Part shown: positions 26,106 to 34,378 of the stretch, piece after piece
How positions within the stretch are numbered: the stretch's first letter is position 1
Layout: each line of letters starts with the position of its first letter
From: Actinomadura geliboluensis
GTDB taxonomy: Bacteria > Actinomycetota > Actinomycetes > Streptosporangiales > Streptosporangiaceae
Direction of reading: 5' to 3'
Assembly (NCBI RefSeq): GCF_005889745.1
Contig: NZ_VCKZ01000030.1
Coordinates: 1-36,570 of the forward strand
DNA length: 36,570 nt
The notes under the pieces: generated by a model
The model's database searches: none
The model's input: only the letters and a program-made list of their open reading frames with translations
What the model was told of the DNA's origin: nothing
Translations under genes and position numbers: made by a program

Positions 26106-27410
26106 TCAATGCGGGATCGTCGGGAGCTCCGGGGCGGCGGTGTCCAGCGGCACGATCGGGGATCGCACCAGGCCCAGTTGGACGGTCTGGCGGTGCAGGA
26201 TCGCGTTCTGGAGCCAGTCCATGGCGATCCGCGAGCGGTTCCTGGGCAGTGACAGCAGGTGGTAGCCGCGGGTGACCACCTTGGCGGGCAGGCCCGACAG
26301 CGGCACCCCCAACGGGTCGGCCGCCGCCTGCGTCCCACCCAGGTCGACCACGAACCCCAGATCACGGTGTCGGTAGGGGCGCATTTCACCGACGCCGTAG
26401 GAGGCCGCGATGTTGCGCGCCACTCGCGTGCCCTGCCGCTGAGCGTGCTGCGCGGTCATCGGCGTCACCTCGCCGGGACGGTTCGGATCCGGTACCGCGG
26501 CCGCGTCACCGCAAGCGTAGATCTCCGGGTGGTCCGGCACGTGGAGATATTCGTTCACCACCAGCCGTCCCTTCATGGTCTCCAGGCCGAGGCCCTTCAC
26601 CACGGGGTCGGGCCGTACTCCCACGCACCAGACGAGCGACCTGCTCGGCACGAAAACGCCGTCGGTGAGCCATGCACCGTCCGAGGTCGCCTCCTTGACG
26701 GACATGCCCGTCCGGACCTCGACGCCGCGCCCGCGCAGTACACGATCCGCCGCATGTGAGAGCCGCTCGCCCAGCTCGGGCAGCACACGGTCGGCCACGT
26801 CCAGCAGAAGCCAGCGCGGGGTGATGCCGCGCAAGCGCGGGTGGTTTCGCATCAGGGACCGGGTGAGCAGCACCCCCTGCGCGGCCACCTCGACCCCGGT
26901 GTAACCGGCGCCGACGACGATGAACGTGCAGCGCGCCTCGCGCTCGGCCGGATCGTCGGCGGCGTCGGCCAGCTCGATCTGCCTGACGACGTGGTCTCGG
27001 AGGTAGAGCGCCTCGGGGATGCCTCGGAAACCGTGCGCATGTTCGGCCACGCCCGGGATCGGCAGCAGCTTGTTCACGCTCCCGACGGCCAGGACGAGCC
27101 GGTCGTAGCCGATTTCGCCGTTCCCGTCCTCCGGACCGGTGTAGTGCACCTTCCGGGTCTCGGCGTCGATTCGCTGCGCCTCACCCAGAATCGTCCGCAC
27201 CCCGGGCAGTGCCGCGGGGAGCGACACCGCCACCCGGCGCGGGTCGATCAGTCCCGCCGCCACTTCCGGCAGCAACGGCATGTACAAGAAGTAATCGGTC
27301 GGGTTGAGCAACGTGATCTCCGCCCGGCCCCGGGCGAGCCGCGCCAGCTTACGAGCGGCGGCAAAGCCGGCGAACCCCGCCCCGACGATTACAATCCTCG
27401 CGCGCCTCAT
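26106..27410 (-). CDS. ndh: Type II NADH:quinone oxidoreductase (NDH-2)
   Basis: 434 residues, a single-subunit, non-proton-pumping respiratory dehydrogenase on the inner face of the membrane. The FAD-binding fold is IVIVGAGFAGFAAARKL near the start, the NADH-binding fold is FIVVGAGYTGVEVAAQ near residue 170, and the late FAD segment is IYACGDAAAVPD. The quinone-site region MTAQHAQRQGTRVARNIAA is present. The C-terminal amphipathic helix region (PRNRSRIAMDWLQNAI) probably anchors it. The start ATG 27410 is chosen because GGGGAGAGGGG precedes it and the fold begins there. A carotenoid- or thiol-oxidoreductase relative is less likely. Confidence 0.88.
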   Translation of the reverse strand: MRRARIVIVGAGFAGFAAARKLARLARGRAEITLLNPTDYFLYMPLLPEVAAGLIDPRRVAVSLPAALPGVRTILGEAQRIDAETRKVHYTGPEDGNGEIGYDRLVLAVGSVNKLLPIPGVAEHAHGFRGIPEALYLRDHVVRQIELADAADDPAEREARCTFIVVGAGYTGVEVAAQGVLLTRSLMRNHPRLRGITPRWLLLDVADRVLPELGERLSHAADRVLRGRGVEVRTGMSVKEATSDGAWLTDGVFVPSRSLVWCVGVRPDPVVKGLGLETMKGRLVVNEYLHVPDHPEIYACGDAAAVPDPNRPGEVTPMTAQHAQRQGTRVARNIAASYGVGEMRPYRHRDLGFVVDLGGTQAAADPLGVPLSGLPAKVVTRGYHLLSLPRNRSRIAMDWLQNAILHRQTVQLGLVRSPIVPLDTAAPELPTIPH

Positions 27411-27894
27411 CCCCTCTCCCCCTGCTTCGCTTCCCGATCCCGTCGGCCCCACAACGGCGCTTTGCAAATCCCAGCCCTTTCATCTCTCTTATTCTCGGGC
27501 CATGGGAGCGAACCCCACATGCCCCATTCAATTTGGTCAGGCGAATGCGATTCTGTTCACGACATGTCTCTCGCCGATTTCAACCCGATACGTTTGCCAG
27601 TTTGAGCTCTGGCAGTTCGCAGGCCAGCGCGAACGTCGTGACCGACTCAGCATCCCGATGCGGGCCGCCTCGCGATTCGCGCCCACAGTCGTCCCTCGTC
27701 CGACAGTGGGATAGTGCCGACAGCGCGCCCCCGCGAGCGGGATTCCCGCGCCCACCGCGCCCGCGCTGTCGGCCGCCCCTCTCGGATCGTCCGCGGCCGT
27801 CACGATCTCGCTCACACCGTGCTCTCCGTGGATCGGGTGTCCGCCCGATTTCACCGGACTGCACCCCCGCAGTCCGGTGAAATCGGAGACGGGG
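27411..27894. other. Gene-free interval with inverted repeats
   Basis: About 480 bases upstream of ndh. It contains an A/T-rich promoter-like part (27480-27600) and a branched inverted repeat: GCCGACAGCGC (27716-27726) against GCGCTGTCGGC (27763-27773) with an inner CCCGC/GCGGG hairpin. A 17-base-stem terminator follows. No open frame has convincing codon usage. Confidence 0.45.
27845..27886 (-). terminator. Terminator of the AhpD-like gene, perfect 17-base stem
   Basis: CCGATTTCACCGGACTG (27845-27861) pairs with CAGTCCGGTGAAATCGG (27870-27886) around an 8-base loop, 8 bases beyond the stop codon of the minus-strand AhpD-like gene. Confidence 0.75.
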
Positions 27895-28356
27895 TCAGTC
27901 CTTGACGGGGTACCGGCTGGATATCGCTATGCGGTTGAAGGCGTTCATCACCGTCGTCAGCCAGATGACCGCCGAGACCTGATCCGGGGAGAGGATGGCT
28001 GCGGCGGCGTCGTAGTCCTCGTCGCTGACATGCCCGTCCGAGACGCGCGTGACCGCTTCACTCAAGCGGAGGGCGGCGCGGTCCAGGTCGGAGAAGTAGC
28101 CGGTCTCCTCCCAGCCGGGCAGCACGGCGATCCGGTCGGGGTTCTCGCCCTTCTTGAGGGCGTCACGGGTGTGCAAGCGCAGGCAGAACGCGCAGCCGTT
28201 GATCTGGGAGATGCGGATCTTCAACAGTTCGATCAGGAGGGGGTCAAGGCCCGCCGCGGTGGCGATCCTTTGAACTTCGGTCGACAATGCGACGAGGGCC
28301 TTGTAGGCGCTCGGGTGCTGCTTGTCGAGGTACAGGCGGTGGGTGGTGGCGGTCAA
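27895..28356 (-). CDS. AhpD-like/carboxymuconolactone decarboxylase family protein
   Basis: 153 residues, all helical, with the AhpD redox motif C55-x2-C58-x3-H62 (NGCAFCLRLHTRDA). Such proteins are thiol-dependent peroxidase or reductant partners despite the decarboxylase family name. The TTG start is chosen because GGAGGAACC lies just before it; the long frame upstream is a shadow. Carboxymuconolactone-decarboxylase proteins are the best-known targets of ECF41 sigma factors, and an ECF41 gene lies 800 bases away. It is probably read from the promoter before the cupin gene. Confidence 0.9.
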   Translation of the reverse strand: MTATTHRLYLDKQHPSAYKALVALSTEVQRIATAAGLDPLLIELLKIRISQINGCAFCLRLHTRDALKKGENPDRIAVLPGWEETGYFSDLDRAALRLSEAVTRVSDGHVSDEDYDAAAAILSPDQVSAVIWLTTVMNAFNRIAISSRYPVKD

Positions 28357-28484
28357 GGTTCCTCCGGGGTTCGGACGGGTAGCGCGCCGTTCATTCCGGG
28401 CGCGTTTTAAGGAGCGGTGCTCGATAATCGGGTAGGGATAGTGAAATCGTGCGGGCACCTTTGACGCCCGCTGCACAAGGCGGG

Positions 28485-28961
28485 CTAAGAGCCCGGGTCG
28501 TCGACTTTGAGCTTGTCTCCGGTGTTGGAGACGAAGACGACCAGGAGCTTGGCCGGTTCGGTCCGGCTCGTGTTCTCGGTGAGGACATGTTGGGCGCCTG
28601 GCTGCTCCACCCAGTTCTCGCCCTGCCGGTAGGTCCGCACGGACTCGCCGCCGAGTTGGCTGCGTACGGTGCCTTCCAGGACGTAGGCGTAGACGAACGC
28701 CTTGCCATGCCGGTGCGGTTTCGCACGTGCGCTGGGCGGCAAGGCGACGATCGCCGAGGTGAACGTCTTGCCCTTCACATCCGGGAGGTTCTGCTGGATC
28801 AGTGGCTTGAGGGTTTCGGCGGGATGCTCCGATGCCACGGCCGCAGTCGGCGTCATGGCGTGGGCGGGCGGGTCGGAGCTGGAGCAGGCCGCGGCAGCGG
28901 TCAGCGCGGCGACGGCCGACAGGCCACCGACGACACGCATTCCAATATCTGGGGCTCGCAT
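28485..28961 (-). CDS. Cupin-domain lipoprotein
   Basis: 158 residues. A signal peptide ends in an AAAAC lipobox (Cys26). The mature part is a single cupin with motif 1 PHRHGKAFVYAYVLEG (H83, H85) and motif 2 GENWVEQPGAQH (H125), which should hold a metal. Secreted cupins of this kind often sit with oxidoreductases and may handle peroxides or small organic acids; the reaction is unknown. ATG 28961 has AAAGGA upstream and is preferred over the upstream ATG at 29018, which would put 19 residues before the signal peptide. The ECF41-type promoter at 29131-29157 reads into it. Confidence 0.85.
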   Translation of the reverse strand: MRAPDIGMRVVGGLSAVAALTAAAACSSSDPPAHAMTPTAAVASEHPAETLKPLIQQNLPDVKGKTFTSAIVALPPSARAKPHRHGKAFVYAYVLEGTVRSQLGGESVRTYRQGENWVEQPGAQHVLTENTSRTEPAKLLVVFVSNTGDKLKVDDPGS

Positions 28962-29130
28962 AAAGGTCCTTTCCGGCAAGGGGCGCTGGAGCGCGGGGCC
29001 CATTCGCTTCGGGCTCATCGCGGCTCATCGTCGGAGGAAACGCAGAAGTTGGACGTGTGCCGTCCGGCCTGATCAATGGCGTCTGCTCACGAGCGTTCCT
29101 CGTCCCCCGTTTCGTGGTTCTCATCAGGGA

Positions 29131-29157
29131 GACGAGTTAGCCCCTAGGGGTGTGACA
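29131..29157 (-). promoter_or_regulatory. ECF41-type promoter (TGTCACA-N16-CGTC)
   Basis: On the minus strand TGTCACA (29157-29151) is followed after 16 bases by CGTC (29134-29131). This is the published consensus for ECF41 sigma factors as I recall it. It lies between the ECF41 gene and the cupin gene and reads toward the cupin and AhpD-like genes, about 160 bases before the cupin start. Confidence 0.8.
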
Positions 29158-29159
29158 GC

Positions 29160-30050
29160 TCAGAGGCGAGAAAGTTTGTCCGGGTTGATGACCCTGCGGT
29201 ACGCGCTGATCAGACCGTCGGTGATCTGCAGCGTGTCCACGGAGTAGACACGGCCCTCCCGGTAGAACACCAGGGAGAGTTCGCCGCCGACCTCGACCAT
29301 GTCGATGCGGTCCGTCCGCCATTGGCGGCCCACGCGCACCATAACCTCGGCCACGCGCTCACCACCATGGATGGCCTTGCGCGCCGCAGCGGCCTTGCCG
29401 CCGCCATCGGTGACGTAGACGGCGTCCGGGTGTAGCAGCCTGACCAGGCCGGCCAGGTCCCCGGCCTCGTAGGCGGCACGGAAGGCCGCCAGCACACGTT
29501 CGCGCTCCGCCTTGGACGCCTGCGGCGAAGCCCCCTTCGCCTTGGCCACCCGCCGACGCGCCCGTGAAGCGTGTTGCCGAGCACCTGGCACGGAGACGTC
29601 GAGCACTTCGGCGATCCGGCCGAACTCCAGACCGAAGACATCGTGCAGGACGAAGGCCACCCGCTCCGGCGGGCTCAACTCCTCCATCACCAGGAGCATC
29701 GCGGAACTGATGGACTCATCGACGAGGACCCGCTCGGACGCGTCCGGCCCCGTCAGCAACGGCTCCGGCAGCCACGGCCCGACATAGTCCTCCCGGCGGA
29801 AACGGGCGCTCTTGAGGATGTCGTACGACCGCCGTGCGGCCACCGTCACCAGCCAGGACCTGAGATCAACGATGTTCCGCAGATCAGTCCCGGCCGCCCG
29901 CAGCCACACGTCCTGGGTGACGTCCTCGGCATCGGCCACACCACCCAGCAGCCGGTAGGCCACCCCGAAAACCGCGGGCCGGTGCTCCTCCCATTCGGCT
30001 CCGAGCCTGTCCTCCTGCTCGGAACGTCCAGGCGCGTGCCCGTCGCCCAT
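29160..30050 (-). CDS. sigJ: ECF41-family RNA polymerase sigma factor with SnoaL-like C-terminal domain (SigJ-like)
   Basis: 296 residues. Sigma region 2 (about 15-85, VFGVAYRLLGGVADAEDVTQDVWLRA) and region 4 (about 115-170, ELSPPERVAFVLHDVFGLEFGRIAEVL) are followed by a SnoaL/NTF2-like domain. All three ECF41 signatures are visible: WLPEP at 93-97 between regions 2 and 4, DGGGK at 215-219, and NPDKL at 289-293. In this group the C-terminal domain acts in place of an anti-sigma factor, regulating activity within one chain. Typical partners are carboxymuconolactone decarboxylases, oxidoreductases and epimerases, and here an AhpD-like gene, a cupin and an NmrA-type gene surround it. The ribosome binding site of ATG 30050 is weak. 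Confidence 0.95.
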   Translation of the reverse strand: MGDGHAPGRSEQEDRLGAEWEEHRPAVFGVAYRLLGGVADAEDVTQDVWLRAAGTDLRNIVDLRSWLVTVAARRSYDILKSARFRREDYVGPWLPEPLLTGPDASERVLVDESISSAMLLVMEELSPPERVAFVLHDVFGLEFGRIAEVLDVSVPGARQHASRARRRVAKAKGASPQASKAERERVLAAFRAAYEAGDLAGLVRLLHPDAVYVTDGGGKAAAARKAIHGGERVAEVMVRVGRQWRTDRIDMVEVGGELSLVFYREGRVYSVDTLQITDGLISAYRRVINPDKLSRL

Positions 30051-30186
30051 CCAGGTCGCACCCCCAAGCTCGCCGATTCAGCGTAATCGTTCGAGCCGGG
30101 GTCCTAGTCCGTCGCCATGAGATGGAGGTAGCGCACCTGGGGCGCATCGGCCCGCGGGAGAGTGCATCCGGGATCGAGGCGGCGGC

Positions 30187-30300
30187 CGCCTGTGCCTGAG
30201 CACCCACACGGTCGAGTTCCACCTGCACTGGGTCTTCACGAGACTTGGCATACCTCGCGACACCAGCCCGGGCGCCGGTCGACCGCCGTCCTGCGGCTTA
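30187..30300 (+). pseudogene. LuxR-type HTH remnant
   Basis: In one plus-strand frame this reads LSTHTVEFHLHWVFTRLGI, nearly identical in pattern to the recognition part of LuxR/NarL helix-turn-helix domains (LS-x-R/H-TVE-x-HL...V(F/Y)-x-KLGI). The LxxxE..V..L..G first half of the domain is not recognisable upstream, and there is no start. It is probably the decayed end of a regulator gene lying between the ECF41 and NmrA-type genes. Confidence 0.5.
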
Positions 30301-30314
30301 GTCATCGTGATCGG

Positions 30315-31151
30315 TTATCGAAGGAAGGTCTGGCGCGTCCAGTCCGCGAAGGACGTCCAAGGGATCTCGGGATGCGCCTCATGGAGCGCGGGGATATCGA
30401 CCTGGTAGCCGGGACCGTTGAAGAAGTCCCACATAGCGTGCATGTCCGGGTTGGTGATGGCCGCGAGCGGTGTCTGCTCGTGGTGGACCGGGCGTCCCAG
30501 CGCTTCACCCAGGTCGGCGGCCATCTCGGCGGGTGTGGGACGGTCGCTGGCCAGCTCGATCCGCTGCCCCTTGTAAGAGTCGGGATTCAGCAGCACCTCC
30601 GCCGCAAAGGCGCCCAAGTCGTCACGGGCTGTCTGCTGCAAGGGACGGTCGGAGGGGATCGGCAGCCTGAGGATGCCCTGCCGGACGCTGCCGGCGTCGC
30701 CCATCATGTTGTCGAAGAAGTAGGTGGGGCCGAGGATCGTGTACGGGACGCCGGAGCCCGGGAGTTGCGCCTCGACGCGGGCCTTGCTGTCGAAGTGGGG
30801 CACCCCCGACCGCTGGTCGGCGCTCGCCACGGAGCTGAACACCAGATGCGGGACCTGAGCCCTGGCGGCGGCCTCCAGGATCGCCCGCCCCTGCTGCACC
30901 TCGGCCGCCGGACCGGACTCGAACGGGGTGGTCAGGGCGAACACACCGTCGGTCCCGGTCATGGCGGCGGCCAGTGAGTCCACGTCGTACCACGAGCCCC
31001 GGACCACCTCGACACCCCGCTCCGTCAGCGTATGCGCGGAGAGCCGAGCCGGGTCGCGGACCAGCCCTCGCACCGGGACGCCGCGTTCCAACAGCGCGGC
31101 CACCACCGCACCGCCTTGCCCGCCGGTCGGACCAAGCACCAGTATCGTCAC
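30315..31151 (-). CDS. NmrA-family NAD(P)-binding oxidoreductase/epimerase-like protein
   Basis: 278 residues. The Rossmann fold starts at once (TILVLGPTGGQGGAVVAALLERGVPVRGLVRD) and continues VVRGSWYDVDSLAAAMTGTDGVFALTTPF and VPHLVFSSVASAD, which is typical of atypical short-chain dehydrogenases of the NmrA/HSCARG group. Some sense NADP(H) rather than act as enzymes. The start GTG 31151 is chosen because AAGGAG lies 5 bases upstream. It belongs functionally with the ECF41 module as its oxidoreductase/epimerase member, though I see no ECF41 promoter directly before it. Confidence 0.88.
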   Translation of the reverse strand: MTILVLGPTGGQGGAVVAALLERGVPVRGLVRDPARLSAHTLTERGVEVVRGSWYDVDSLAAAMTGTDGVFALTTPFESGPAAEVQQGRAILEAAARAQVPHLVFSSVASADQRSGVPHFDSKARVEAQLPGSGVPYTILGPTYFFDNMMGDAGSVRQGILRLPIPSDRPLQQTARDDLGAFAAEVLLNPDSYKGQRIELASDRPTPAEMAADLGEALGRPVHHEQTPLAAITNPDMHAMWDFFNGPGYQVDIPALHEAHPEIPWTSFADWTRQTFLR

Positions 31152-31214
31152 GTTGTCTCCTTGCATTGCTTGTGAGTACCCGATCACGGGGCTTACCAGT
31201 AGGGATGCCCTCGA

Positions 31215-31385
31215 TCATGGTCGGGTGCGGGTCGCGTGCATCTCCCGCACGAGGATCTCGGCGGGCTCGTCGGCGGTGGCGCACTGCCCACCTGTCGAGG
31301 TGACCCTGACGGCGTCTCCGGTGGCCGGCGGTCCCGTCCCCTCAAGGGTGACCGGGCCACGGAACCCCGCTACATCGAACGTCAA
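31215..31385 (-). CDS. Possible 56-residue ORF or gene fragment
   Basis: A frame from TTG 31385 to TGA 31215 has good codon character (third positions mostly G or C) and reads as a beta-rich segment (LTFDVAGFRGPVTLEG, VTSTGGQCATADEPAEILVRE). The same frame stays open upstream inside the reductase gene but there loses its character. No ribosome binding site is evident. It may be a small secreted-protein relic. I do not recognise it. Confidence 0.25.
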   Translation of the reverse strand: MTFDVAGFRGPVTLEGTGPPATGDAVRVTSTGGQCATADEPAEILVREMHATRTRP

Positions 31386-31419
31386 GCCGGTGACGCAGTT
31401 TTCGGCACCGATAGTTGCG

Positions 31420-31821
31420 TCAGACGCGTTCGAGAATGACCACCGGGATTTCGCGGTCGGTCTTGGACTGGTACTCGTCGTAGTCCGGCCAGGTCGCGGT
31501 CATCTTCTTCCAGAGCGGCGGCTTCTCCTCCGGCGTCGCGACACGGGCGCGGGCGGTGAACTTGTCGTCGCGGACCTGCACCTGGACTTCGGGGTTCGCT
31601 CTCAGATTGAGGAACCAGTCGGGGTCGGCGGGGTCGCCGCTCTTGGACGCCACCACGACAGGGTTGCCATGGTCCTCCTGGTAGATCAGCGGAGTCGTGT
31701 ACGGCTTGCCGCTCCGCCGTCCGGTGGTGGTGAGCAGCAGGACCGTGGTGCCCTGCCAAGCGTGCCCCTCGGCTCCGCCCGTTTCCTGGTAGCGCCTGAC
31801 GTGCTCCTGCCCGTAAAGCAT
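31420..31821 (-). CDS. Deazaflavin (F420)-dependent nitroreductase/quinone reductase family protein
   Basis: 133 residues, a split beta-barrel of the Ddn/F420H2-dependent reductase type: TTVLLLTTTGRRSGKPYTTPLIY (cofactor-binding strand pair), VVVASKSGDPADPDWFLNLRANPEVQVQV, and the C-terminal WPDYDEYQSKTDREIPVVILER. Such enzymes reduce quinones or nitro compounds with F420H2. GGGAG lies 5 bases before ATG 31821. A near-consensus ECF41 promoter occurs about 130 bases upstream, so it may share the sigma factor. Confidence 0.9.
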   Translation of the reverse strand: MLYGQEHVRRYQETGGAEGHAWQGTTVLLLTTTGRRSGKPYTTPLIYQEDHGNPVVVASKSGDPADPDWFLNLRANPEVQVQVRDDKFTARARVATPEEKPPLWKKMTATWPDYDEYQSKTDREIPVVILERV

Positions 31822-32198
31822 GACACTCCCGCTCTTGGTTCTTCATTCAGACGGCCGCTGCGACCCCGGCCACGACGATCTTCCTTTTCGCTCACCGCGG
31901 GCCCTCGGCCGTCCGGTCGCAAGGTATGACAGCGCAGCCCCTTCCGCCTGTGACACATCCGGGCGAATCTGTGAACCGCCCCGGTTCCGCGGAGACTCTA
32001 GATTGTGACTGTGACCTGCTGGTTGAGCGTTGCCGGTAGTGGTTGGCTTCGTGCAGGCAGGGGTGTTGCACCACTCCACCCCTTCGGCAGCGGCCAGATC
32101 GTCGGCGTGGGCACCGCCGCCGTCGCGGTCAGCCTGCCGGCCCTCCCCCGCCCCGACTCCTGTTTCTCATCGTTGCCGATCAGCAAAGGGGAACTCAC
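31822..32198. other. Divergent intergenic region
   Basis: About 380 bases between the minus-strand reductase and the plus-strand PaiB-like gene. On the minus strand TGTCACA (31955-31949) is followed after 17 bases by TGTC (31931-31928), one base off the ECF41 pattern. Toward the PaiB-like gene the A/T-rich CTCTAGATTGTGACTGTGAC around 31996-32015 is promoter-like. I see no other gene. Confidence 0.35.
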
Positions 32199-32846
32199 TT
32201 GTTCATCCAGCCCTGGGACGCGAGCCTGGACGACGCCGAGTGGCAGGCATGGATCGCCGACGGCCACGACTTCGGCCAGCTCGCCGTCAACGGCCTGCCG
32301 GGACAGCCGCCCGTCGTCGTCCCCACCCACTTCAGCGTGGACGGAAGTGACCTGCTGATCCATCTCGGGCGCCCGAACCCGGTCTGGAAGGCGATCGAGC
32401 ACGACCCTAACGTCGCGTTCACGGTCATCGGGGACTATGCCTTCGTCCCCGGTACCTGGCGCGCCGCCCCCGACGTTCCGCCCGAGGACGGTGTACCGAC
32501 CAGTTACTACGCCGCCGTCCAGTTCACCTGCCGGGCCCACATCATCGACGACCCGCACGCCAAGGCCGACCTGCTGACCCGGCAGCTCGCCCACTTCCAA
32601 CCCGACGGCGACCATGCCGACGTCGCCCCGGGACAACCTCCTTACGGACGGATGCTGTCCGGCATCCGCGGCCTCCGGCTGGAGGTCGTCCAGGTCCGGG
32701 CCAAGTTCAAGTACGACGACCACAAGAGCGTCGAGCACCGCACCACGGTCGCCGACCGCCTCACCGCACGCGGCCAGGGACTCGACATCCCCACTGCGGC
32801 CCAGCAACGCCGACGTACCGACCGCATCGGCATCTGGAAGCCCTGA
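32199..32846 (+). CDS. PaiB-like FMN-binding split-barrel protein
   Basis: 215 residues matching the PaiB/FMN-binding negative transcriptional regulator family (pyridoxamine-phosphate-oxidase fold). Typical segments: VVPTHFSVDGSDLLIHLGRPNPVWKAI, VAFTVIGDYAFVPG, VPTSYYAAVQFTCRAHIID and, near the end, RGLRLEVVQVRAKFKYDDHKSVEHR, which corresponds to the usual SGLRIEV...AKFK-x-SQN. The TTG start is chosen because AAAGGGGAA lies upstream and the family begins at that residue (MFIQPWD). Real functions range from regulation to heme or flavin chemistry. Confidence 0.88.
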   Translation: MFIQPWDASLDDAEWQAWIADGHDFGQLAVNGLPGQPPVVVPTHFSVDGSDLLIHLGRPNPVWKAIEHDPNVAFTVIGDYAFVPGTWRAAPDVPPEDGVPTSYYAAVQFTCRAHIIDDPHAKADLLTRQLAHFQPDGDHADVAPGQPPYGRMLSGIRGLRLEVVQVRAKFKYDDHKSVEHRTTVADRLTARGQGLDIPTAAQQRRRTDRIGIWKP

Positions 32847-33133
32847 CCATCACCCCGGCAGCCTACGACCCACGGGCCAAGAAGCCACCCGCATCGCCCA
32901 CGTCACCGCCTACCGGACGACGCGCCCACCGGCCCTGGCCCGACGTCACAGCGGTCATGACCGCCTGGAGCAACGGCTCACCGGCAGGACCCGACACAGC
33001 CGCTACCGCCCCTTTGCACCCCCGCAGGACCAACTCCTCTGCGTCCACAGGGGCTCGACCTCGGTCCCCGTGTGACCTGCTGCTGTCGGGGTACCAGCCC
33101 GTCTCCTCCCCCTTGACTCGCAGAGGAGATGCC

Positions 33134-34276
33134 GTGGCCGAGCAGACCGACAGGGAAGGCGCGTGGGCCCAGAGGGTCGAGGGCGAGTTGCCCACGCGCA
33201 GGAGCCAGGAGGAGATCGAACGGCGCCTGGCCCACGGGTTGGAGGGCGCCCCCACGATCAAGGACCGGACCATCTCGACCTTCGCCAGAGGCGAGCTCCC
33301 GCATTTCGCCGGCGAGACCGGAACCTTCCTGAAATGCCCCTACGTCGACGACGTCCACGCCGTGGGCGATGCCGAGGTGGCCGTGTTCGGCGTGCCGCTG
33401 GACGCCGGCGCGACCTACCGGCCGGGCACCCGGTTCGGTCCGCAGGGCATCCGCCGCTGCACCGGCCTGTTCGGCACCTACAGCTACGAACTGGGCGTGG
33501 ACCTGCGCGAGCAGCTCAACATGGTCGACATCGGTGACGTGTTCACCATCCCGGGCAATCTGGAGAAGTCCTTCGACCAGATCAGCCAGGCGATGTCGCA
33601 CGTGGTGTCGCAGGGCGCCTTCCCGGTCGTCCTGGGAGGAGATCACTCGATCGGCTTCCCCACCATCCGCGGCCTGACGCCGCACATGGACGGCAACGTC
33701 GGCATCATCCACTTCGACCGGCACGTGGACACCCAGGAGACCGACCTCGACGAGCGCATGCACACCACCCCCTGGTTCCACGCCACCAACATCAAGAACG
33801 CCCCGGCCACCAACCTCGTCCAGATCGGGATCGGCGGCTGGCAGTCACCGCGCGCCGGCGTCAAGGTGGGCCGCGAGCGGGGCACCACGATCATCACGGT
33901 GGGCGACGTCGAGCGCGTCGGTGTGGAGAAGGTCGCCGAGACGGCCCTGGAGATCGCCTGGAAGGACGCCGAGGCCGTCTACCTCTCCTTCGACATCGAC
34001 GTGATCGATGCCGGGTTCGTGCCCGGCACCGGCTGGCCGGAGCCCGGCGGCCTGCTGCCCCGCGAGGCGCTCAACCTGGTCCGGCTGGTCTCCGAACCCG
34101 GTCTGGCGGGCATCGAGATCGTCGAGTGTTCACCGCCCTACGACTGGGCGGAGACGACATGCCTGATGAGCAGCCGCGTCATCCTCGACAGCCTCGCCGT
34201 GCAGGTACGGGCCGGCAAGCTGGGCCGCAAGCCGTCCACCTCGGGCCGTCCCGCGTGGGGCCCATACCCGTCTTGA
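33134..34276 (+). CDS. Ureohydrolase of the agmatinase family, probable guanidine hydrolase (GdmH-like)
   Basis: 380 residues. The di-metal ligands are complete: H171 in LGGDHS, D195/H197/D199 in HFDRHVDT, D287/D289 in SFDIDVIDAGFVPGTG. Agmatinases and arginases normally have DAHxD and SxDxDxxDP; here these read DRHVD and DIDVIDAG. The HFDRHVDTQETDLDERMH stretch and WPEPGGLLPREAL match, as I remember it, Synechocystis Sll1077, a nickel-dependent guanidine hydrolase that yields urea and ammonia. I therefore prefer guanidinase over agmatinase. The GTG start has AGAGGAG upstream and the family's long N-terminus is kept. No nickel chaperone genes and no guanidine riboswitch are visible in the window. 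Confidence 0.85.
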   Translation: MAEQTDREGAWAQRVEGELPTRRSQEEIERRLAHGLEGAPTIKDRTISTFARGELPHFAGETGTFLKCPYVDDVHAVGDAEVAVFGVPLDAGATYRPGTRFGPQGIRRCTGLFGTYSYELGVDLREQLNMVDIGDVFTIPGNLEKSFDQISQAMSHVVSQGAFPVVLGGDHSIGFPTIRGLTPHMDGNVGIIHFDRHVDTQETDLDERMHTTPWFHATNIKNAPATNLVQIGIGGWQSPRAGVKVGRERGTTIITVGDVERVGVEKVAETALEIAWKDAEAVYLSFDIDVIDAGFVPGTGWPEPGGLLPREALNLVRLVSEPGLAGIEIVECSPPYDWAETTCLMSSRVILDSLAVQVRAGKLGRKPSTSGRPAWGPYPS

Positions 34277-34378
34277 CCGCTTCGTCGCGAGCACTCACTG
34301 AGGCCAACAGAAAGGCCCGCGAAGAGAATCGACCCGGATTTCGGCGGCAGCCGGCTGAGGGCTGTCATTAGCTGGCCG

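Noticed and set aside
32847-33133. Guanidine riboswitch before the ureohydrolase
   Set aside because: I found neither the ykkC/guanidine-I conserved core nor paired guanidine-III hairpins by eye; a covariance search would decide.
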